From the NCBI GenBank assembly GCA_015491615.1, contig WFVN01000271.1, forward strand, positions 1-5,257: 5,257 nt of DNA. Direction: 5' to 3'. Position 1 is the stretch's first letter; each line of letters starts with the position of its first letter. Below are positions 1 to 4,875 of the stretch, piece after piece. The position numbers were made by a program, and so were the translations under genes. The stretch is from Gammaproteobacteria bacterium (GTDB lineage: Bacteria; Pseudomonadota; Gammaproteobacteria; S012-40). The notes below the pieces were generated by a model, which did no database searches, was not told the DNA's origin, and saw only the letters and a list, made by a program, of their open reading frames with translations.

Positions 1-19
1 AGATGTGTATAAGAGACAG
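1..19. other. Residual Tn5 mosaic-end (Nextera) sequencing adapter
   Basis: The first 19 bases read AGATGTGTATAAGAGACAG, which is exactly the Tn5 transposase mosaic end used in Nextera-style libraries. It lies at the extreme edge of the window, as untrimmed adapter at a contig end would. It happens to open a false reading frame from base 5 that adds the peptide MYKRQ to the front of the truncated helicase. Those five residues are artefactual, and genomic sequence starts at about base 20. Confidence 0.96.
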
Positions 20-1015
20 GCCCTGGAGGCACTGCGCCCGCCCCTGGAACGCCTGCACGCGCGCCTGGAGACGGACGCCCAGCGCGGCCCCACCCTAGCC
101 GCCTGCCAGCGGCGCGCCGAACAGCACCTCGCCGCCCTGCGCCAACTCGCCCAGCCCATGCCCCCGGAGCAGGTCCGCTGGCTGGAGACGCGCCCCCGCT
201 CATTCACCGTCCACCAGACGCCGCTGGACGTGGGTCCCGACTTCCGGCGCGCCATGGAGGAACACCCCGGTGCCTGGATCTTCACCTCCGCCACCCTCGC
301 GGTGGGCGGCGAGTTCGACCACTTCCAGCGCCGCCTGGGACTGGAGGGTGCCCGCTGCCTGGCCTGGGAGAGCCCCTTCGACTACCGCCACAACGCCCTC
401 CTCCTGGTTCCCGAGGGGCTGCCCCTGCCCAACGACCCGGGCCACACGCGCGCGGTGGTGGAGGCGGCCGTTCCCCTCATCGAGGCCGCCGGCGGCCGCA
501 CCTTCCTCCTGTTCACCAGCCACCGCGCCCTGCAGAGCGCCGCCGCCCTCCTGCGCGAGCGCCTGGACCTGCCCCTCCTGGTCCAGGGCGAGGGCGCGCG
601 CGGCCACCTCCTGAGCCGCTTCCGGCGCGAGCCGGCCAGTGTCCTCCTGGGCACCGGCAGCTTCTGGGAAGGGGTAGACGTGCAAGGGGCTGGCCTCTCC
701 TGCGTGGTCATCGACAAGCTCCCCTTCGCCGCCCCCGGCGACCCGGTCACCCAGGCGCGCATCGACGCCCTGCGCGAGGCCGGTGAGGATCCCTTCACCG
801 GCTACCAACTGCCGCAGGCGGTCACCGCCCTGCGCCAGGGCGTGGGGCGCCTCATCCGCGGCCCCGAGGACCGCGGCGTCCTCGCCATCTGCGACCCGCG
901 CCTGGTGGAGCGCGGCTACGGCCACGTCTTCCTGGACAGCCTGCCGCCCATGGCCCGCACCCGCCGCCTGGCGGTGGCCACCGCCTTCCTCAGACACCAC
1001 CTGGAGACCGCATGA
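20..1015 (+). CDS. yoaA: YoaA/DinG-family ATP-dependent DNA helicase, C-terminal part (5' truncated)
   Basis: This is the C-terminal half of a superfamily 2, XPD-like 5'-3' DNA helicase of the YoaA/DinG type, a cytoplasmic enzyme linked to DNA repair. About 331 residues are present against roughly 640 in E. coli YoaA. The Walker A/B motifs and the iron-sulfur cluster region would lie upstream and are absent. Visible helicase motifs are TSATL (284-298), LLFTSH (near 506-523), GTGSFWEGVDV (650-682) and the arginine-finger motif QGVGRLIRG (836-862). The segments SPFDYR, DKLPFAAPGDP and LPPMARTR match E. coli YoaA, as recalled from memory, better than DinG. There is no real start codon: the ATG at base 5 belongs to the adapter, and the frame simply continues from base 20. 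The TGA stop overlaps the ATG of tsaB, the gene that also follows yoaA in E. coli. Confidence 0.93.
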   Translation, partial: ALEALRPPLERLHARLETDAQRGPTLAACQRRAEQHLAALRQLAQPMPPEQVRWLETRPRSFTVHQTPLDVGPDFRRAMEEHPGAWIFTSATLAVGGEFDHFQRRLGLEGARCLAWESPFDYRHNALLLVPEGLPLPNDPGHTRAVVEAAVPLIEAAGGRTFLLFTSHRALQSAAALLRERLDLPLLVQGEGARGHLLSRFRREPASVLLGTGSFWEGVDVQGAGLSCVVIDKLPFAAPGDPVTQARIDALREAGEDPFTGYQLPQAVTALRQGVGRLIRGPEDRGVLAICDPRLVERGYGHVFLDSLPPMARTRRLAVATAFLRHHLETA

Positions 1016-1695
1016 CCACCCTCCTCGCCCTGGAAACCGCCACCGAGGCCTGCTCCTGCGCCCTCCTCCACGGGGACGACCTGGCCCTGCGCGAACACCT
1101 CGCCCCACGCCGCCACGGCGACCTCCTCCTGCGCGACTGCCAATGGCTGCTGGAACGCGCCGGCCTCACCCCCGCCGACCTGGACGCCGTCGCCTTCGGT
1201 CGCGGCCCCGGCGCCTTCACCGGCCTGCGCATCGCCGCCGGCGCCGCCCAGGGTATCGCCCTCGCCCACGACCTGCCGGTGATCCCCGTCTCCACCCTCG
1301 CCATCATGGCCCGCGGCGCCCACCGCCGCCTGGGGGCGCGGCGGGTGCTGGTCACCATCGACGCGCGCATGGGCGAGGTGTACTGGTGCGCCTACGCCAT
1401 CGACGAGGGCGGTCTGCCCCAACCCTTGGCCGAAGAACGGGTGAGCGACCCGGCCCACGTCCACCTCCCCGAGGCGGGCGAGTGGACCGCCGTGGGTACC
1501 GGCTGGGCCGCTCATGGGGAGGCCCTCGCCCGCGCCACTGGCCTCGACCCCAGCCGCGCCCGGGCCCACTGGTACCCCAGTGCCGAAGACCTCCTCCCCC
1601 TCGCCCTGGCCGAGCTGGCGGCGGGCCGCGCCCTGCCCGCCGAGGCCGCGCAACCCGTGTACCTGCGCAACCGGGTGGCCACCCCCGGCGGCTGA
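1012..1695 (+). CDS. tsaB: tRNA t6A biosynthesis protein TsaB (YeaZ)
   Basis: TsaB is an ASKHA-fold, inactive TsaD paralogue. It forms the TsaB-TsaD-TsaE complex that moves threonylcarbamoyl from TC-AMP to A37 of ANN-decoding tRNAs in the cytoplasm. The protein is 227 residues, against 231 in E. coli. Recognisable segments are the N-terminal strand LLALETATEACS (4-15), the signature GRGPGAFTGLRIA (63-75; many homologues have Ser at the Ala position), PVSTLA (92-97), IDARMGEVYW (116-125), and the C-terminal PVYLRNRVA (215-223). The ATG at 1012 overlaps the helicase stop as ATGA and has a Shine-Dalgarno GGAG at 1003-1006, five bases upstream and inside the helicase gene. This suggests coupled translation in one operon. 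The next gene follows after 37 bases. Confidence 0.96.
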   Translation: MTTLLALETATEACSCALLHGDDLALREHLAPRRHGDLLLRDCQWLLERAGLTPADLDAVAFGRGPGAFTGLRIAAGAAQGIALAHDLPVIPVSTLAIMARGAHRRLGARRVLVTIDARMGEVYWCAYAIDEGGLPQPLAEERVSDPAHVHLPEAGEWTAVGTGWAAHGEALARATGLDPSRARAHWYPSAEDLLPLALAELAAGRALPAEAAQPVYLRNRVATPGG

Positions 1696-1714
1696 ACTCA
1701 AGTTCCGGCCGCCA

Positions 1715-1730
1715 CCGGGCGATAGCCCGG
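1715..1730 (+). other. Perfect 6-bp GC hairpin abutting the start of the pentapeptide gene
   Basis: CCGGGC (1715-1720), the loop GATA (1721-1724) and GCCCGG (1725-1730) form a perfect stem that ends two bases before the ATG at 1733. No T-run follows, so it is not a normal intrinsic terminator. It takes up the place where a Shine-Dalgarno would be, and no purine-rich ribosome-binding site is visible. In RNA it could hinder initiation at the pentapeptide gene or weakly separate it from tsaB. That role is inferred, and in DNA this GC-rich such a stem may be chance. Confidence 0.45.
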
Positions 1731-1732
1731 GC

Positions 1733-2866
1733 ATGGACCGACGCCACTTCCTCACCGCCCTCGCCGCCCTCGCCCTCGGCGCCTGCGCCGACACCGCCGC
1801 GCGCCGCATTCGCCTGCTGGCCACCCTGGAAGGAGACCGGGTCCTCGCCGGCCAGGACCTCTCCGGCCTCGACCTGGGGGCCCTGGATCTCTCCGGCGCC
1901 GACCTGCGCCGCTGCCGCCTGCGCGGCACGCGTCTGGCCGGGGCCCGCCTCAGCGACGCCCGCCTGGACGAGGCCGACCTCGACGCCACCGACCTCACCG
2001 GCGCCGACCTCAGCCGCGCGCACCTCACCCGCGCGCGCCTGCACGGCACCCGCCTGGACGGCGCCCAGCTACAACAGGCCGACCTGGGCGAGGCGCGATT
2101 GGAAGACCTCACCTGGCGGGACGTGAAGGCCTGGAGCTTGCGCGCCGTGGGCAGCCACTGGCGCGGCTGCGTGCTGGAACGGGGGACCCTGAGCGGGGCC
2201 GATCTGGGGGGCGCGCATCTGCAAGACCTCACCTGGCGCCACCTGGACGCCCGCGCCGTAGACCTCTCCCTGGCGCAGGCCGACGGCTGGACGGGCGCCT
2301 CGGTCATCCTCGCCGGCGCCCGCCTCGCCGCCGCCACCCTGGAGGACACCCGTCTGTCCGGCGCGGACCTGAGCGGCACGCGCCTGGACGCCATCGAGGC
2401 CCCCGCCATCGACCTCTCCGAGGCCCTCCTGCGGGACATCCACGCGCCCATGGCCAAACTCGCCGGCGCCGATCTCACGGGGGCCGATCTGCGCGCGGCG
2501 GTCCTCGACGGGGCCCTCCTGCGGGACGCCCGCCTCGCCCGCGCCAACCTCCATCGCGCCCGCCTCGCCCACGCCAATCTCCAGGACGCACACCTACCCG
2601 GCGCCAATCTGGCCGGGGCCGACCTCAGTGGCACCGTCCTCCTACGTGCCGATCTGCGGCGCACCAGCCTGCGCGGTGCCGATCTGGAAGGGGCGGACCT
2701 GCAACGGGCCGACCTGCGCGCTGCCGACCTCAGCGGCGCGCGCATCGCCGGGGCCGACTTCTACCGCGCCGACATCCACCGCGCGCGCCTGGCCGACGCC
2801 GTGGGCCTGGCCGAGGCACGCCGCCTGGACCTGGCCTTGGGCATGGACGACGCCTACCTGCGCTGA
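1733..2866 (+). CDS. Exported pentapeptide-repeat protein, probable Tat-type lipoprotein
   Basis: This 377-residue protein is built almost wholly of pentapeptide repeats, A(D/N)Lxx, which fold into a right-handed quadrilateral beta-helix. Its function is unknown. The ATG at 1733 is chosen because it gives a clear signal peptide, MDRRHFLTALAALALGAC. The frame is open further upstream, but only inside tsaB. The signal has a twin-arginine motif (RRxFL, residues 3-7), a hydrophobic core and a lipobox ending LGAC, with Cys18 as the predicted lipidated residue. Ala19 at +2 argues against inner-membrane retention under the E. coli Lol rule. From residue 41 to about 355 the central hydrophobic residue falls every fifth position without a slip: 63 pentapeptides, or nearly 16 coils. 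Three weaker patches (about 126-147, 166-190 and 221-240) keep the register but carry Trp, Ala or Gly in the core. No catalytic domain is visible. It lies 37 bases after tsaB, and its end overlaps the convergent gene by 13 bases. Confidence 0.88.
   Translation: MDRRHFLTALAALALGACADTAARRIRLLATLEGDRVLAGQDLSGLDLGALDLSGADLRRCRLRGTRLAGARLSDARLDEADLDATDLTGADLSRAHLTRARLHGTRLDGAQLQQADLGEARLEDLTWRDVKAWSLRAVGSHWRGCVLERGTLSGADLGGAHLQDLTWRHLDARAVDLSLAQADGWTGASVILAGARLAAATLEDTRLSGADLSGTRLDAIEAPAIDLSEALLRDIHAPMAKLAGADLTGADLRAAVLDGALLRDARLARANLHRARLAHANLQDAHLPGANLAGADLSGTVLLRADLRRTSLRGADLEGADLQRADLRAADLSGARIAGADFYRADIHRARLADAVGLAEARRLDLALGMDDAYLR
1853..2797 (+). repeat. 15-bp-period coding repeat array (pentapeptide repeats)
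   Basis: This is the DNA of the pentapeptide domain. Units of 15 bases of the kind GGCGCCGACCTC(N)3 run in tandem, diverged but without a frame or length slip. Two longer exact repeats stand out. AAGACCTCACCTGGCG occurs at 2103-2118 and 2223-2238, 120 bases apart (8 pentapeptides, two coils). GGCCCTCCTGCGGGAC occurs at 2422-2437 and 2512-2527, 90 bases apart (6 pentapeptides). Such copies suggest growth by internal duplication, although structural constraint on the protein could also preserve them. Confidence 0.85.
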
Positions 2867-4671
2867 TCCCCCGCCAGGCGCACGAGGTGTGCCGTCATCT
2901 CCATCAAAGGCGCCTCTTCCCGCACCGCCTGCACCGAGGGATCGGCCCGCCAAGGGCGCAAACGCCCATCTTTCGGGCGCAGTTCCACCCACGCCGCCTC
3001 ACCCACCACTCGGTAGCGACGGGGTTGCCGGGTGTGGTTGTTGAAGGCGGTGACGGCCGCTCCCCCCGGTCGTTGCCAGAGATCCCGTCCTAACCGCTCC
3101 CCCGGGGGCTGAGGCAGACCCAGAGCGGAAAACAGAGTGGGGAAGATGTCGGCATGGGAAGTGGTGGTCTCCCACACCCCCGGCGTCACCCCCGGCCCGC
3201 AGACGAGCAGCGGCGTGCGGGTCTGTGCTTCATTGAGGGCGCTGGAATGCCCCAAGCGCCCGTTCTCGAACATCTCCTCCCCGTGGTCCCCCGTGATCGC
3301 CACCACCGTCCCCGCCGGCACCGATTCGAACAGGCGTTCAAGCCAGGCGTCCAGCTCGCGCAGGGTGTTGCGATAGCGGTTCACCACCGCCTCCCGGTAA
3401 CGGTCCAGATCGGGGGTGAAATAGTCGAAACTCTCCGGCACCTCGGGGGTGAAGACGGTGAATTCGGGGGCGTGGCGATAGGGAAAATGCGTCTTCAGGT
3501 AATGGAGATAGACGAAATCCTTGCCTGGCCTGCGCAAGGCCTGCAAGGCTGCCTCCAGGTTCTTGTCGTCGTCCGGCTGCTCCAAGGGAGGTTCGGAAAA
3601 ATTCTCCAGATACAACCCCAGATTGCGGTGGATGGTGAGATCGGCGCCGATGCGGCGGGTGCGGTAGCCTGCCCCGTCGAGGGCCGTTACGAAGGGCGAA
3701 CCCGTCACCCCCTCCGTCTCCGGCCCCCGATAAAAATGGGGAGGCGAACCGAACAACAAACCGAGGACGCCGTAATGGGTGGCGTTGCCGGTGGCGAAAT
3801 GGCGGGCCCCGTAACGACAGCGGTCCTTTTGCGCCCAAGTGAAAGGCATGGTACGGGCGTTGAACTGATTGAAGTTCCAACCCTCCACCGTCACCAGGAG
3901 CAGATCCGCCCCGGGGGCGAGGCCCAGCGGAGGCGGGGGCGGTGGCAAAGGGGTGTCGCTCCCGAAGCGGGCCTCCAGTTCATCCAGGTTCGCATCGCGC
4001 ATCCAGCCCGACTCGGCGGCCACGTGCCACCACCCCGGCGCCAGGGGATTGGCCTGCACCACGCTCACCCATTGGTCCCGGTCTCCCTCGGCGGCGTTCA
4101 CCAGGGCCGCCACCTGGCCCGCCGCCAATAGAGCGAGGGAGAGGAACAGCCCGCCGCGCGCCAGCAACCCCCAGGGTACCACCACCCGCCCGTGCCAACG
4201 CCAGGCGACCCAAGCGGCACCTCCCAGAGCCGCGGCGTGCCCCCCCATGAGGACGGCGAAACGGAGCACGTCCCGGGGGCGGATGCCGAAGTGCTCGGAC
4301 CAGGGTTCGGTGAGGAACATGTGCACGTCCCGCCAGGTGATATGGGTCTTGGCCATGGCGTACCAACTCATGTCCAACTCCACCACCAGAATGAGCAGGA
4401 ACAACACCGCCCAAGCGATGACCAGGGAGCGAGAGGGGGCCACCCGGCGCAAGGCCGCCCCCACGAGGATCGCCAGCAGGGCGGCCGGGGCAATGTTGGC
4501 GGCCACCAGGAACGCCAACTCCCACCAAGGCGGTTGCGGCCATCCATAGACCCCGTGGCCGTGGAACAAGGGCCAATTGACCCAACGCAGGACGATGTTG
4601 GCTCCCAGCCAAAGGAAGGCGAGGGTCAAGAACAAGGCGAGGGGGCGCAGAGTGTCGTCTTTTGGTGACAT
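2854..4671 (-). CDS. yejM: YejM/PbgA-like inner-membrane protein with periplasmic sulfatase-fold domain
   Basis: This 605-residue protein belongs to the alkaline phosphatase/sulfatase superfamily and resembles YejM (PbgA, LapC; 586 residues in E. coli), which controls LPS synthesis through LapB-LpxC. Five hydrophobic helices (about 9-30, 50-75, 82-100, 137-160 and 168-192) precede a short linker with six consecutive prolines (243-248) and a periplasmic domain from about 255. That domain holds VTVEGWNFNQF (Glu263), FATGNATHYGVLGLLFG (candidate nucleophile Thr294), LKTHFPY (His395), GDHGEEMF (Asp462, His463) and LGHSS (His475). The metal and active-site residues seem complete, whereas E. coli YejM, from memory, has ITAGRG where this has ITGDHG. 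It may therefore be an active hydrolase or phosphotransferase. The start is ATG 4671 with GGAAG just upstream; an in-frame GTG at 4680 would add three residues. It lies 204 bases downstream of acnB on the same strand. Its stop is inside the end of the convergent pentapeptide gene. The family call is firm, strict yejM orthology less so. Confidence 0.85.
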   Translation of the reverse strand: MSPKDDTLRPLALFLTLAFLWLGANIVLRWVNWPLFHGHGVYGWPQPPWWELAFLVAANIAPAALLAILVGAALRRVAPSRSLVIAWAVLFLLILVVELDMSWYAMAKTHITWRDVHMFLTEPWSEHFGIRPRDVLRFAVLMGGHAAALGGAAWVAWRWHGRVVVPWGLLARGGLFLSLALLAAGQVAALVNAAEGDRDQWVSVVQANPLAPGWWHVAAESGWMRDANLDELEARFGSDTPLPPPPPPLGLAPGADLLLVTVEGWNFNQFNARTMPFTWAQKDRCRYGARHFATGNATHYGVLGLLFGSPPHFYRGPETEGVTGSPFVTALDGAGYRTRRIGADLTIHRNLGLYLENFSEPPLEQPDDDKNLEAALQALRRPGKDFVYLHYLKTHFPYRHAPEFTVFTPEVPESFDYFTPDLDRYREAVVNRYRNTLRELDAWLERLFESVPAGTVVAITGDHGEEMFENGRLGHSSALNEAQTRTPLLVCGPGVTPGVWETTTSHADIFPTLFSALGLPQPPGERLGRDLWQRPGGAAVTAFNNHTRQPRRYRVVGEAAWVELRPKDGRLRPWRADPSVQAVREEAPLMEMTAHLVRLAGDQRR

Positions 4672-4673
4672 TG

Positions 4674-4678
4674 CTTCC
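4674..4678 (-). promoter_or_regulatory. Candidate ribosome-binding site for the yejM-like gene
   Basis: On the minus strand GGAAG lies two bases before the ATG at 4671 (counting only GGA, four bases). The spacing is short but usable. It favours the ATG over the in-frame GTG at 4680-4678, which has no purine-rich sequence upstream and which itself overlaps this GGAAG. Confidence 0.5.
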
Positions 4679-4681
4679 ACT

Positions 4682-4702
4682 GGGTGAATATATGTATCAC
4701 CC
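4682..4702. promoter_or_regulatory. AT-rich inverted repeat next to the yejM-like start, possible operator or promoter region
   Basis: GGGTGA (4682-4687) and TCACCC (4697-4702) form perfect 6-bp arms around the AT spacer ATATATGTA. It begins 11 bases upstream of the yejM-like ATG and is part of the only AT-rich island in the window. On the minus strand it contains TATATT (4692-4687), a fair -10 hexamer but without a convincing -35. The arms and spacing suit a dimeric repressor or activator site. No regulator is encoded here, so its identity is unknown. Confidence 0.4.
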
Positions 4703-4764
4703 TATTCTGACACGGATCGCCGGGTAGTATAGGCCCGGGCCCGGGTAAGACCCATGTCAGGATA
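4703..4764. repeat. 10-bp imperfect inverted repeat enclosing a CCCGGGCCCGGG palindrome
   Basis: TATTCTGACA (4703-4712) pairs with TGTCAGGATA (4755-4764) at nine of ten positions. The exception is T4706/G4761, which would be a G-U wobble in plus-strand RNA and an A-C mismatch in minus-strand RNA. Inside lie the 12-base palindrome CCCGGGCCCGGG (4734-4745) and the small hairpin GGGT-AAG-ACCC (4743-4753). It directly adjoins the AT-rich inverted repeat at 4682-4702. It could be the terminal repeats of a tiny element, an RNA stem, or chance in GC-rich DNA. Confidence 0.45.
4726..4731 (-). promoter_or_regulatory. Weak candidate -10 hexamer (TATACT) for the yejM-like gene
   Basis: On the minus strand TATACT, one mismatch from TATAAT, lies at 4731-4726. 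It would place a start near 4719 and leave a leader of about 48 bases that contains the 4682-4702 inverted repeat. The -35 position (TGGGTC at 17-bp spacing) matches the consensus poorly, and there is no extended -10 TG. If real, it would probably need an activator or an alternative sigma factor. Confidence 0.25.
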
Positions 4765-4768
4765 CGAC

Positions 4769-4832
4769 GATGGCACGGATGCTCGGCCATGAGATCGCGG
4801 GCATCCGCGACCTCGCGATCACAGATGCCATC
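4769..4832. other. Compact multi-stem structured element in the acnB-yejM spacer
   Basis: Three perfect 7-bp complementary pairs lie within 64 bases. GATGGCA (4769-4775) pairs with TGCCATC (4826-4832) and encloses the rest. CGGATGC (4776-4782) pairs with GCATCCG (4801-4807). GATCGCG (4793-4799) pairs with CGCGATC (4814-4820). The first two abut and could stack. The second and third interleave, as in an H-type pseudoknot. An alternative hairpin, TCGCGG-GCAT-CCGCGA (4795-4810), excludes both. No gene overlaps it: the only plus-strand ATG frame here (4754-4792) codes for 12 residues. It may be a small RNA, part of the acnB 3' or yejM-like 5' untranslated region, or a dispersed palindromic repeat. 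Confidence 0.4.
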
Positions 4833-4835
4833 CCC

Positions 4836-4871
4836 CTTCGAAGAGACCCGGACGAAGCCTAGGACCGGTCC
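4836..4871 (-). terminator. Palindromes downstream of acnB, possible weak or Rho-dependent termination zone
   Basis: Just after the acnB stop on the minus strand come the perfect palindrome GGACCGGTCC (4871-4862), then a stem of CTTCG and CGAAG arms (4857-4853 with 4840-4836) and a 12-base loop. Neither is followed by a run of T, so this is not a typical intrinsic terminator. The stems may stabilise the acnB 3' end, with termination by Rho or read-through into the yejM-like gene. Confidence 0.3.
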
Positions 4872-4875
4872 CGGC

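Noticed and set aside
5..1015. Complete 336-residue gene starting with ATG at base 5
   Set aside because: The ATG and the next four codons are the Tn5 mosaic-end adapter; the real gene is truncated at its 5' end.
1514..1732. Earlier ATG at 1514 for the pentapeptide protein
   Set aside because: It would add 73 Pro-rich residues encoded within tsaB and bury the signal peptide.
783..2126. 447-codon plus-strand frame across yoaA, tsaB and the pentapeptide gene
   Set aside because: Pro/Arg-rich out-of-frame translation spanning three recognisable genes; no family features.
916..2745. 609-codon open frame on the minus strand opposite tsaB and the pentapeptide gene
   Set aside because: Its translation is low-complexity (Arg/Ala/Ser- and Gly-rich) and mirrors the pentapeptide array. 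High GC and the 15-base period remove stops from other frames. The plus-strand proteins have clear family signatures.
1853..2797. CRISPR or satellite-like tandem array
   Set aside because: The 15-base periodicity is coding and explained by pentapeptide repeats; there are no identical repeats with unique spacers.
3154..4131. 325-codon plus-strand frame opposite the yejM-like gene
   Set aside because: Antisense shadow with no recognisable domain; the minus-strand frame carries the sulfatase motifs and membrane helices.
4703..4764. Miniature transposable element with terminal inverted repeats
   Set aside because: The 10-bp arms are imperfect and no flanking target-site duplication is visible, so it is reported only as an inverted repeat.
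4754..4792. 12-codon plus-strand frame (MSGYDDGTDARP)
   Set aside because: Too short, no ribosome-binding site, and it overlaps the inverted repeats; nothing supports translation.
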